64,000 nt of DNA from the NCBI RefSeq assembly GCF_000005505.3, contig NC_016133.3:23028555-23092554 (forward strand), read 5' to 3'. This stretch comes from Brachypodium distachyon. Taxonomy: Eukaryota; Streptophyta; Magnoliopsida; Poales; Poaceae. Of the stretch, positions 48,285 to 58,778 are shown piece after piece. Made by a program: the position numbers and the translations under genes. The notes beneath the pieces are model-generated. The model made no database searches. It saw only the letters and a program-made list of their open reading frames with translations, and was not told where the DNA came from. Position 1 is the first letter of the stretch. Each line of letters opens with the position of its first letter.

Positions 48285-48700
48285 TTAAATTTCACGTGCA
48301 ATTTTTAAAACCACGCATTAAGTTGAAGTGCAATTTTTAAAATCGCGCATTAAGTTTCACGTGCAATTTGTAATACGGCGCATTAAATTTCACGTGCAAA
48401 TTTTAAAACGGCGCGTTCAATTTCACGTGCAATTTTTAAAACAGCGCGTTCAATTTCACGTGCAATTTTGAACCGCGCATTAAGTTTCAAGTGCAATTTT
48501 TAAAACGCGTTCAATTTCACGTGCAATTTTTAACCGCTCATTAAGTTTCAAGTGCAGTTTTTAATACGGCGCATTAAATTTCACGTGCAATTTTTAAAAC
48601 GGTGCGTTAAATTTCACACGCAATTTTTTTTAACCGCGCAAATTTCACGTGCAATTTTTGAAACTGCGTGTTAAACTTCACGTGCAATTTTTAAAACTGT
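48285..48700 (+). repeat. Minisatellite, 31-35 bp unit
   Basis: About 12 copies of a unit with TTTCACGTGCAATTTTTAAA followed by A.CGCGCATTAAG or GGCGCGTTCAA. Each unit contains a CACGTG E-box/G-box core, so the array presents about ten such cores in 400 bp. Confidence 0.85.
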
Positions 48701-48981
48701 ATACACTCACAAGGTTGTTGTGGTTTTTGTTCTCTTGTGTTGTTTATCTAGGCGTTTGATTGTAGGCCTTTTTTGCACTTCTATAGGCCCAATAAAACAG
48801 CTACAACACCTAACTTGGGCTGTGGTTTTATTGCTTTTTTGTGGGCCTTGGACTAGATATGGAGTTACTATTGTATGTTAAACCTGAACATCATCAACAG
48901 AAGTGAAATTAAATTACGGAGACCTCCTTGGACCATGGTCGTTTCTCAGTCGCCTGATCCCTAGTGACTCCCATGTTAGAT

Positions 48982-50414
48982 TATCTCGGCTCTGAAAATT
49001 AATTTGCCATAGACTAGTTAATCCTGCTAGATATACGTACTACATGCCGTCCCATCTACAATCATTAGCAAAAGTAAACCGTGCATCCGTACAATATTGC
49101 TATGCGATGCTGGTACTAACACATACATGAGGTGAAACTTTATAAAACCTTGACATGCATCGATCTTGAATCATAGAAGATATAGATAATGGACTAGCTC
49201 AATATGGTGACAAGTTCATATCTGATATATTTGGCATGTAAATAATTAATCTACATGCTATATGATGACTGCATATTAATTAAATCAGCTATGCACTCTT
49301 CTCATATAGATGCATGCATACATAAAATTAAATCTGGCTCATGCCACTTGCACTGTACATAGCATACTGCACTCAAATGTTTCATCATCATATTATATAT
49401 ATATATACCACTGTAGGTTAGCTTCATACGAGGCCATATTTACGGTGGAAATGCATATCATCTCCTTGCTAATCAAACTAATTAGCTTGCTGTGAGATAA
49501 CATGTAGTTAAGAAAGCCTCTTGCTGCATGTAGCATATTGAGTTGTGAAAATACTCACGAGTACTTCTCCCCAATATAAATTCAATCTGCATATTGTACT
49601 TACATTGACTAGATAATAGTGCAAGTATCAAACAAACAAATCTCTTCATCCATGCATGCATATAGAAATTACATGCATGGTCTTCTAAAAGATATGCACG
49701 TATATTTTGGGATGCTATTAATCAAGGTATGTGATGGCTGATCAACTAAATGGACTTGGCACCTATACGTGCCCATATGTTGCATTGTGATACAAAATAA
49801 AATGTCATACATCACGTGAACACATCAAAATCGCAGTGCTACCCATATGCTAGCACAACTAAAATTTGAAGCTTCCTTCAGCATGCTGACCCCGATGACA
49901 TCGAGGAGGATTTTCATTTCCATAGTTTTAGAATATTTATGTGTTGCTTTGTCATGTAATAGATATGTTGGAATTTGTTAATCAGGGGTTTTCTCGTTGG
50001 AGATGTAATTAACAGAATTTTTATGTAAATGTAAGAGTTCTGGAAATAAAGAGCTTGCAATGTTTGATCCTTTGTTTATTTATGCATTTACGCATTTAAA
50101 TTATACTATCTGTCTCTATGACGTGGACGCGTATTTCCTCGCCCCATTTTCCCGTCATCAAATTCTAGCACGTCCGGTGGGACATATTTCTTCCCTCATC
50201 TTTGAAATTCCAGCATATCATACAACATATGAATTTTGAAAATATATTTTACCTTGCAAACAAAATGAGGTTGCGAGAAAGCTCCTATATAGTTTCTTTC
50301 AATTTGCAAGCTAGGCATGGCGGGTGAACATCAGCAGCACACCGGACTTGCCTTGAATTATTGTGGTATGCTTCCTAGTGCCGAGTAATTAGGTAATTTG
50401 GATGAATATTTAAT
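48982..50414. other. No gene recognised, AT-rich
   Basis: AT-rich DNA with frequent GCATGCAT words and an (AT)n run near 49,395. No open frame with recognisable content. The first-exon candidate at 50,566 would have later exons here, but I could not identify them. Confidence 0.4.
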
Positions 50415-50565
50415 TCAGAAAAACAATGTGTAAAACATGTAGCATATTATATCATGCAAACTAGACAAATTAAATAGCAAGGCACAGCAATAAAACTCAT
50501 CTAATTTCACGGCATAAATAATAGAACTACTAATCAAAATCAACAAGAAAGAGCAGATTACGTAC

Positions 50566-50819
50566 GGTGCTGTACTCTTTTCGTGTGTTTGTTTGTTGAG
50601 GTCGGTGATGAGTCCGGTGGCGTCGATGTTCACGCCGGCAGTAGCAGCAGCCTTGACTACCTCCTGAGCAGCGGCCAGCGCCTGCGCTTGCGCCTGTGCA
50701 GCAGCAGTTGCCTGGGCTTGGAGTTGGGCAGCCTGCTGCTGTGCTTGGAGTTGTGCAGCCTGCTGCTGCTGAGCTAGAGCGGCTGACTGAGCTGCGGGAT
50801 CTCCTAGGTCGTCGGCCAT
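50566..50819 (-). CDS. Possible first exon of an Ala/Gln-rich protein
   Basis: ATG at 50819 in a good plant context (CACCAATGGCC), then 84 codons. MADDLGDPAAQSAALAQQQQ is followed by an Ala/Gln repeat (QQQAAQLQAQ twice) and then a less repetitive end with AGVNIDATGLITDLNKQTHE. A strong splice donor (CACC|GTACGTAAT) follows at 50565. Upstream there is a TATA box and a GC-rich leader. Later exons were not found. It could be the 5' end of a small host gene or of a transposon-borne gene. Gln/Ala repeats give no function. Confidence 0.4.
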
Positions 50820-51065
50820 TGGTGATGAAGATGTCGACGAAACAGAGACGTGAAGAAGCGAGTAGTCACGTGAGAATGCTCCCCAAAAACCTTATCGACC
50901 GTCTCCCGAGCAAAATCTCGAAGGTCGGGGTTCCAGAGGCCTGCTCTCCCGGCGATTTGTGCACGCAGTCGACGGGATGGAGTAGCAGTTGGCGGCGAAC
51001 AGCGAGATTGGATCGTGGGCGTGACGGCTAGGGTTGTGGTGTGGTACGTCCGGAGGCCGCGGTCA

Positions 51066-51078
51066 TCTTATTATATAG
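51066..51078 (-). promoter_or_regulatory. TATA box ahead of the Ala/Gln-rich exon
   Basis: The minus-strand CCTATATAATAAG lies about 250 bp upstream of ATG 50819, with an ordinary GC-rich leader between. (CG)n and (GAG)n runs lie further upstream near 51,215-51,275. Confidence 0.4.
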
Positions 51079-51279
51079 GCACGCCAGGCGGACTTCGGTT
51101 CGGTTTAGAAAACCAAAACCGACTCCACAATTATCGGGATTTGTTACGCGTCCGCAACGGATTCTGACTGCCAAAAAAATAAGCACGACCCGGCAAGGCT
51201 CGAACTCGAACGGCACGCGCGCGCGCGTCGTGACGAGGCGAGGCGAGCGGAGGAGGAGGAGGAGGAGCGCGTGTGGGGA

Positions 51280-51845
51280 TTTCCCTTGCTCACTTGCTCA
51301 AGAGGTGAGAACCAACATACCTTGTATATTGGTCCAACACTCCTAAACTAGCAAGGTGGGACTATTCTCACTTCCTCATCCCACTACATGAATGGGCTTT
51401 TGAGATTTTCTAGGAATTAATTTCAGATTGTGCCTTGGGCCAAACACAAAATTCCAACACCTAGTAGAACATCTAAACCACTGAGGCACCAGGAATGTGA
51501 GCACACTGGGATAGACGCCTGCAGCGGGTTGTTGCGCGCACCTCGCCTCCGTCTGCTCTCCTTTCGGGGATGTGGTTGTTGTTGGGTCACGTCGCTGAAC
51601 AGTAGGCGTCGACGTGCAGCCACGAGCGCCGTGCAGCCGTCGTTCATTTGCCTATATGGTTCGCCTCGCTCGGCTCCCTCGTGCTAGGGTTGCTCTCCCG
51701 CGTCGCCACACCACCGCGTTGCCGCCGGTCGTCTCCATGGCGCTTGCCGTCACTCCTGTTTTCTGGTCCGGCCGCTCCAAGATTCCATCGCCGGCCGCCG
51801 CTCCCTCCTTCGGTCGCCGCCCTCTCGACCCCATCGATTTTGTTT
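51280..51845. other. Unassigned DNA between the exon candidate and the Mutator-like element
   Basis: 51,300-51,470 has an AT-rich block around GGTCCAACACTCC. 51,560-51,840 is GC-rich, with overlapping frames on both strands and no recognisable domain. Confidence 0.35.
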
Positions 51846-52847
51846 GGGGAAATTTGCTCCTGGACACCGTTATTTCGTGTCCTTTGCTCAAACACACTCT
51901 TCAATTATGTCTTTGCTGAGTAACATTATGATTTTGTGACCATTTGCTACAACACATTCTGATATGCATGTGGAGCTTCATTGTCAGCCACTCATGGCCT
52001 TCTTCTTCCTCCTTTGGCATGACCTCTCGCACTCGTCGTCCTCATCGTGCGTGTAGGTGCAGATTGACGTATCATCGAACACCTTCAACGCGACCATGCT
52101 CATAACGTTCTGCCTCCTGTGCTCTCTGCAGGTCTGCTCTGCAGCCACTCCCCGTCAGTTGACGAGCTGAGTAACGGCGCCGGACCCGTCCGTTCACGAG
52201 CAGCGGAGGCAGGAGAGATCTTGTCCTCCTCGTAGAGCCCGCTCCAGTCATCGTGTCGCCGGCCACACAAGTGCTCGCCACCGCGGACGCCAGCGTGCCC
52301 TGCCGCCGCCCGTGGCCGCGCGCGCCCCGCTGGCCGCCGTGCCTCGCGCTGCTGCTGTCTTCGCGGTTCGCGCCCATGCTTGCCCGACGAGCCCCCGAGC
52401 TTGCCCCGCCACTGTTCGCCACCGTGAGCCCACCTGAGCCGTCCCAGATCATGAGAGCCATCTGTGATGTTTCCTTGTTCTATCAATCCATCGAATCGAT
52501 TCTCACCCGCGTATGTGTGTGTTTGCTTACGTGATACAACCAGCTGCTGATTGTTTTTTGCTAGGCTAGTTGTACGCACGCATCTCGTCCGAGTTCATCG
52601 CGTCCGTCAAAATTAATCGACGCCCTTCTCGTGTGTTGCGATCTTTTGGTCTGAAACCAACAGGCGCAGACTGCAGGTCATGCCAGAGGAGGAAGAAAAC
52701 TATCGAGTGGCTGACAAGGGAGTTCCGCATGTCAGAATGTGTTGTGGCAAATGACGACAAAATCATAATGGTACTCAGCAAAGACATGATTGAAGAGTGT
52801 GTTTGAACAAAGGACACGAAATAACGGTGTGCATAGCAAATTTCCAC
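51846..52847. mobile_element. Mutator-like element with GC-rich cargo (Pack-MULE-like), 1.0 kb
   Basis: Terminal inverted repeats of about 118 bp (51846-51965 against 52847-52728) share ACACCGTTATTTCGTGTCC, ACACACTCTTCAAT and ATTATGATTTTGT. The 9-bp flanks are ATTTTGTTT (left) and ATTTTGTAT (right), with one mismatch. The interior 52,070-52,460 is strongly GC-rich, unlike the ends, with a 129-codon minus-strand frame (52461-52072) of Ala/Gly/Arg/Ser-rich composition. I cannot name the source of the cargo. Confidence 0.75.
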
Positions 52848-52899
52848 ATTTTGTATCCGCTCGGTCGAGGCAACGCTTGTGCCCCTCGTCGAGCCGGGC

Positions 52900-53165
52900 C
52901 TTCGGTTGCCTCTTAGATGGGGAGCTTGCGAGGTAGGTGGTGGACTGAACTCCGACTCGGGCTGGTTTGGCGCGGGGATTGGTTGGTTTAGTTGATGTGG
53001 ATTTTGATTCTGCTTGCTGGTATCTTGCAGGCGGTGACGGCGGAGAGGGTAGGAGCGAGGACGGACGGGAGGTCGGGCTGCCGGCGTTGGACGTGGCTCT
53101 CGCGTTCGCGCGGGAAACGCCGGCGTCCCTGCTGCTCCAGCTCGCTGGTGAGATCGATCTCTCGC
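52900..53165 (+). other. GC-rich exon-like block with splice donor
   Basis: The plus frame through 53,030-53,145 reads GLPALDVALAFARETPASLL then LQLAG, and meets a donor-like G|GTGAGATCG. It precedes the zinc-knuckle pseudogene on the same strand and may be its 5' part or another fragment. The link is not proven. Confidence 0.3.
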
Positions 53166-53527
53166 CCTGTTTCCTTTTTATTTTGCAGATCCCTTCAAGC
53201 ATTTAATTCCCCTGGCCATTAGTGGCTTGTTATGCTTCACAGCTTATTGCTGATATTTTCTCACAGAATTTGTTCCTTTGTGGAGGCTTTGATGGTGCAG
53301 GACAAACTGAAGGAATCACAGTACCGGATTACTCCTTTCCGTGCTGAATCTTCTAATAATACAAGCACTCCTACATCTACATGGTATTGCTCAAATGGTT
53401 TGCTATAACTAAATGGTGTTTGGTCATACCTATTTCTCCATCAATTGATTTGATTCTCTATTTCTCCAGTTGCAAGGGACCAGTTTCATAACCTTTTAAC
53501 AGTGTAATATGTTTATGTTCTTTTCAG

Positions 53528-54060
53528 ATCTGCTTGCTCTGCAGGGAGCGGGGGTATAGTTTGAAGAACTGCCCTATCATGAACCAGGTTCACGACATCG
53601 TGGATAATGGTTTTAGAGCCTGTACGAGGTGACCCTGGACCCAAGAGACGCGATGGCGCCATGAAAGTCAGCCGCACCTCAAGGGCAGGGATGAGGTATA
53701 ACTAGATTTATTTATTCTTGCTTGTCTCATAACGATTACAGGGGACCCTTTATATAGGAAAGACTCTGACTTGACATCAAAAAACTAATCTCTACTTTTC
53801 TAACAAACCATATCTTTATTTTCCTAACAAATCATATCTCAATATTCCTATCTTATCTCGTGCCTAACTAATTTAGGAGATGCTAATGGGATATTGTCAA
53901 TATTCCTTGTATATGTGGTTTCTTCATGTGTTTAACATTGTTTTGTATTTATTCAGGTGGTACAAACTTTGCGAGCTACTTTGTCTGCAAACAGCAGGGA
54001 CATTTGAGCAAGGATTGTCCTAAAAATAAATATGCCATTTATCTGAAGGTATTACACATC
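53528..54060 (+). pseudogene. CCHC zinc-knuckle protein fragment (ZCCHC9-like)
   Basis: Two exon remnants resemble the plant zinc-knuckle protein related to animal ZCCHC9. After an acceptor (TTTTCAG|ATCTGC, 53,528), ICLLCRERGYSLKNCP reads as a CX2CX4HX4C knuckle with Tyr in place of His. After a second acceptor (TTTATTCAG|GTGGTAC, about 53,958), GGTNFASYFVCKQQGHLSKD then CPKNKYAIYLK reads as the next knuckle, with Tyr in place of the first Cys. The knuckles normally lying between and beyond are missing. Both lost ligands fit single C/G-to-T/A transitions. With two ligands gone and an incomplete array, it is a gene fragment. Confidence 0.65.
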
Positions 54061-54227
54061 CTTCTTTTGTCCCTTGTCATGATATTACTACACCAATGCA
54101 AAGGCGCTGAAAATGGAAGCACACATACCTTTAATTTGCATCTAGAGTTTATTCGGACAAACATGTCATGCCTGAGTTTTGCACAATGCAAACAGTTGGG
54201 TTGATAATCTTGAGAGATATAGCTACA

Positions 54228-54302
54228 AATATTGATATTGCAATTAACTTTGATTAATATAGTTATGATAACAAAAGAGTAAATTGCAATATCAATATTT
54301 TA
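54228..54302. repeat. Inverted repeat (hairpin)
   Basis: AATATTGATATTGCAATT and AATTGCAATATCAATATT are perfect complements separated by about 37 bp, just downstream of the zinc-knuckle fragment. Confidence 0.7.
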
Positions 54303-54507
54303 GCAGTTTCAAATAGAACCATATGGTTCAACAATTCGCACATGAAAAAATGAGATTATTTTATAACAGAAACTGCTGAATAAAAAATATCCACAAAGAA
54401 ATCGTGTGCAGTCTCAGATACAAACCATTCGGATTCTTGAAGAACGCTATCTATCCGCACTCTTCAATTCACCTCCAGCATGAGATGAATTCGAATTTCA
54501 ACAATGT

Positions 54508-55277
54508 TGTCGGGGGGATGACCCCGGGTAGGGTCATGAAAACACATATTGGCCGGGTTAGCGAGAGCAAAGCCGACGTAAGAAAGTACGCCGGCATTGT
54601 TAAGTCGCTTCTCTAACAGGCCGCATACCAAGAGTATGCCGGCATCTCTATCTTGTCTTATGTGATTGCAGGACAAGCACACATTACCTAATCTCGGCTA
54701 GAGCCGGGATACGCCAACGGTCTTATCCTGGTCGCATGGCCTAAAGTAAAGCAATGCTCCCTTTATGACGGAAAAACAGTCGTTGCTCACGTCGTTGTGC
54801 CGGACGACTGCACAGTGACGTGACATAGAAGGACAATGACGAAAGCCGGGGCGTGGCTACAGTGCGCGCCGTCTCACAGTACGAAAAGTACAAAGATGCG
54901 TTGTCCCCTCCCGGACAACCCGGAGAGGACCAGGGGCTAGGGTTTCCCTTTGGCCCACTTGTCAGTGTAATATCTTAGGCTATAAATAGAGGCTCCACCC
55001 CTCCTGCGAGAGGGGTTCCTCCCTTAGACATTAGAAGCTCCCCTTCTTCTTCTTCCTCGGAATACAGCTCATGGAGCACCATTGTAGCCCTCTAGTATCT
55101 CGGTTAACAAGAACAAAGCAAGAGTAGGACCTTTACCTCTAAAAGAGGGCTCCGAACCTGGGTAAACAACGTGTCACCATGAGTTGTGCGTGATTACTTC
55201 GCGCCATCCCTCCTCCGGATCGTCCATCGGCTCCAACTCAAGCCATCCTATGGCATCTGCTGTGACGCTACCACGAC
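54508..55277 (+). repeat. 5' LTR of family 1 gypsy element (right copy)
   Basis: 770 bp, starting TGTCGGGGGGATGACC and ending ACCACGACA. The primer-binding sequence GTTGGCACCCACCG follows directly. The TATA box TATAAATAG is at 54981-54989. Confidence 0.87.
54981..54989 (+). promoter_or_regulatory. TATA box of the family 1 LTR (right copy)
   Basis: TATAAATAG lies in the middle of the LTR, matching the position in the left copy. Transcription would start about 30 bp downstream, near the AGGCTCCACCCCTCC stretch. Confidence 0.6.
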
Positions 55278-57722
55278 AGTTGGCACCCACCGTGGGGCCA
55301 GCAGCGGCGCTGGCTGGAGTTTTCATCCGGACAGAAAGCATTCTCATCACCGGAGAGCGCGTTGTCTCCGGTTTGGTCCAGAGATTCAGCTCTCTGGGCT
55401 TCATCGACAACAACGCAGGCTGCTTCAACAACGCGCCCCTTCGTTGCGCAGGCCGCTTCATCAACTTCGGCACGCACGAGGTCTATGTTGCCACTGACTT
55501 CCCTTGCAGGTATCCCGAACATGTGGTGGTAGCCGAGGATCCCCCACCATCTGCATGGCTCGCAGCCAACATGTCAACTGCCCCTCTAGCTGCGTGGAGG
55601 TCATGATGACTGCTCAAGGTGGCGATGCCGGCAAGGGCGCAGCTGAAAGTGTCGGCCTCCCGAGCAAATCCGACAGAACGGCGCGACCCCCCATTGAGAA
55701 ACCTAACATCGTTGCTCAGGCCGGCACTTCCGCTGTGCCGGCAAAGCCAACTCCGCTCCAGGCCGCCATCGAGAGGCTGACGTTGCCTATGGCTCCAAAC
55801 GCCAACTCGGCCCAACTTCAGGCTGAGCTAGAGTTGGAGCGCCAAAACCTGCTGCAGGAAGCTGTCGACATGGCTCGTGCTCGACAAGAGCTCGAGATCT
55901 CTCTCCGTGAGTATAACAACGCTCATGGTCTTAATTCCACTGCTATGCATAACCCTATCCGAGTTGGAGAAGTGCGTAACCGGGGCAAGAACTTGAATGC
56001 CAAGATAGCTAGGGACGGTAGAGCCATACCTGCTGTGTCGGCAAGCTATGCGTCGGCACTGAAGCCGAAATACAACACTCCTGTTAAAAACCTCAAGGCT
56101 GCCGAGGCTGCAGCAGAAGAGTTGCCAAATCTCACGGGAGAGGCGCTCAGACTACAACAGCTGCGTGTGAACGAGATGCTTCGCACAACTAACGAGCAAA
56201 ATGAGGCATACATGAGGTTGCACGGCAAACCCGATGCATCTCAGATCATTCACTCGGCCGTAGGCGCTGGCGGCCGGGCCGACAAGCAGGCGTCTTTACC
56301 CAATGTCGGTGGCAAACGGGATAAGAGTGTTAACTCAGGCCGAGACAAGCGGCTGGATCACTATGATCCGGTATTAGCCGAGAAGCAAGTTGCCAGACGA
56401 ATTGATGATGGTCAAAGTGGCCTGCATCTCAGCGATAATCACAGAGATCCGCAAGAACGTCACTCGGCAGGACATGGCCGCCAACCTCGGGGTTCGGCGC
56501 CCAATATTGCTGCGGGTCAGCAGGGTACCAGGCACAACCCCCTGTATCGAGGTGAAGATCGAAGGCAAGACCATTATAATGACGGATACTCGGCCATGGG
56601 AGATGAAGGCTATCTCAGGCGAGAGCTTGACAATGTCGGCCCACTCGGAGCCTGAGTGGGAATCCCGCAAGTATCGCCGCTAGATGCCCGACATCGGCTC
56701 GACAGAATCCATCGGAGCTTCTGGAAGAGCAGGGTCCTCCGGGACCGCGTTGCTTCACTTACCGGATCATGAGAGAGACACCTGCCCAGGGTTTCCAGCT
56801 ACCCAGAGGCACGAGAACGTATGACGGTAGTATGAAGACGGAAGACTGGTTGGGGGACTATGTCATAGCAGTGCATGTAGCAGGTGGCAATCGCAGATGG
56901 GCAGTACGCTATGTACCCCAAATGCTGGTAGGGCCAGCCAGGATTTGGTTGAATAACCTGCCAGAGGGCAGCATCAGCTGCTGGATAGATTTCAAGGAAA
57001 CCTTTGTCAGCAACTTCACTAGCACCTACAAGAGGCCTAACCGCACTCAGCAATTATCCATGTGCAAGCAAAGGGACAATGAGACTGACCGGGAGTACCT
57101 GATGAGGTGGAATAATCTCCGCAACTCCTGTGAAGGGATAGTGGAGTCGCAGGTCATAGCATGGTTTGCCCAAGGATGTCGGCATGGCAGCATGTTGTGG
57201 CAGAAGCTGCAAAGGAAAATGCCGGCCACTTTGTCCGAGATGATCAAGATTGCAGATATGTATGCGTTGGGAGATCCAACTCAGCCACCACTGATGCCGG
57301 CAGAGCCACACAGAGAGCAGCCGACATACAATCCTGCCAGAGCATTCCGGAGAAATGATCATCAAGATCACAGGAACAAGAGAAGGGATGATAGGCTGGA
57401 TTACCGGTATGGGCCAGCCCATGTGGTAGCGATCCAAGATCAACCTGATGCCGGTCCTAGCCAGCGACAGAAGACTGGAAATCAACAATGGGCCAAGAAA
57501 GGAGAACAAAAGAAGCCGTGGCAAGATAAGCAGAAATACACGTTTGAGATGATGCTTGATCAGCCTTGTCGTTTCCACACGACCAATCCCAGCAAGCCGG
57601 CGAATCACACAACCCGGCAATGCAGTTGGATGCAGCGGGCCGAGAAGGGCGAAGCAAGTTGGCTGACAACTGAGATGGAAGTTAACGCTATCATGCCGGC
57701 GGTGCCAAAATTCATGTACTAG
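55249..57722 (+). pseudogene. Gag of family 1 gypsy element (right copy), broken
   Basis: ATG at 55249 inside the LTR end, with the frame open through the primer-binding site as in the left copy. Blocks are an N-terminal region to about 55,540 (frame lost there), a Lys/Glu/Ala helical region (55,620-56,520), and the gag core (56,769-57,250) with WLGDYVIAVHVAGG, FVSNFTSTYKRPNRT and KQRDNETDREYLMRW. A Lys-rich tail with CRFHTTNPSKPANHTTRQC follows. Breaks are a frameshift near 55,540, TGA at 56653 (left copy CGA), a 4-nt deletion near 56,720, and TAG at 57720 (left copy TGG). Confidence 0.8.
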
Positions 57723-58436
57723 TCGGAGCAGGAGCTCTGTTGGAAACGGATTGATCACCCTAGAGTCATGCCGAATCCCTGTGGCTATGCTCTGGTGGTC
57801 GATCCGACACTCATTGGGCCTGACATCAATGTCAAGTTCACTCGAGTTCTCATTGATAATGGGAGCAGCATTAACATCATGTACCGAGACACAATGCTTA
57901 AACTCGGCATTACTGATAACATGCTTGAGCCTAGCCGGACTACCTTCCACGGTATCGTGTCGGGAGTGTCATGTGCACCGGTCGGCAAAATCCGGGTTGA
58001 TGTCTTATTCAGCACAAGGGAAAATTGTTGGACAGAGAATTTGGTGTTTGAAGTGGTGGATCTCAACAGTCCGTATCATACATTGCTCGGCAGACCGGCA
58101 TTGGCCAAGTTTATGGCGACCACTCACATTGGCTATTTGAAGATGAAGATGTCGGGACCAAATGGTACCGTAACCATTTCCGGCAATTACAAGCGTTCAA
58201 TGGAGTGCGTGGCAGCGGGTTCAGCTTTGGCCGAGTCATTGGTCATTGCCGGAGCGAAGAGGAAGCTGCAAGAAGTTGTCGCACTGGCTCAATCGGTGCA
58301 GATTACTCTGCCGGCTATGACCAACCCTCATGGCAGGATGGCTTTCCAGGCGGCCAAAGAGACGAAGAAGATATCGGTCGACAGCGGGTTCCCAGACTGC
58401 ACTGTCATCATCAGTGCCGGCCTGACGGAGAAATAG
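57723..58436 (+). pseudogene. Aspartic protease of family 1 gypsy element (right copy)
   Basis: Open frame of 222 codons from 57768. The active-site strand VLIDNGSSINIMY is near 57,850 and the C-lobe LLGRPALAKFMATTHIGYLK near 58,100. The domain itself is intact. It ends in TAG at 58434-58436, in the same frame as the RT domain beginning just after. The left copy has TAG at the same codon. Confidence 0.85.
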
Positions 58437-58778
58437 GAAGGCGAGCTCACCAACTTCCTCCGTGAGAATCGGGACATCTTCGCATGGTCAAACCAAGACT
58501 TGCCGGGTGTGCCGAGGGAGTTGGCTGAGCACTCATTGCATGTCAGACCAGATGCAAGACTGGTGAAGCAGCCCCTTCGACGCTTCGCCGACGACAGAAG
58601 GAAAATCATATCGGAAGAGATATCTCGGATTTTAGCTGCCGGCTTTATCATGGAAGTATTGCATCCCAACTGGTTGGCCAACCCGGTCATGGTTGAGAAG
58701 AAGAAAGATGACCCAACCGCAGCCAAAGTGTGGCGCATGTGTATCGATTACACTAGCTTGAACAAGGCATGCCCTAAA
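58437..58778 (+). pseudogene. Reverse transcriptase N-terminus (right copy), cut by solo LTR
   Basis: In frame with the protease across TAG 58434. It contains GELTNFLRENRDIFAW, HVRPDARLVKQPLRRFADDR, WLANPVMVEKKKDD and WRMCIDYTSLNKACPK. The Copia LTR then interrupts between Lys and the following Asp-Pro-Phe. The frame resumes at 60,112. Confidence 0.85.

Larger units (their letters stand above)
47449..48971. mobile_element. Mutator-like non-autonomous element, 1.52 kb
   Basis: The direct flank CATGTTAGAT occurs at 47439-47448 and 48972-48981, a 9-10 bp target duplication. The ends are imperfect inverted repeats of about 32 bp sharing CTAG, TCAGG and GACTGAGAAAC. The interior is non-coding and holds an (ATT)n tract and a minisatellite. 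Confidence 0.7.

Noticed and set aside
57054..57950. 298-codon minus-strand open frame
   Set aside because: It is antisense to the gag core and protease of the right gypsy copy, a shadow frame.
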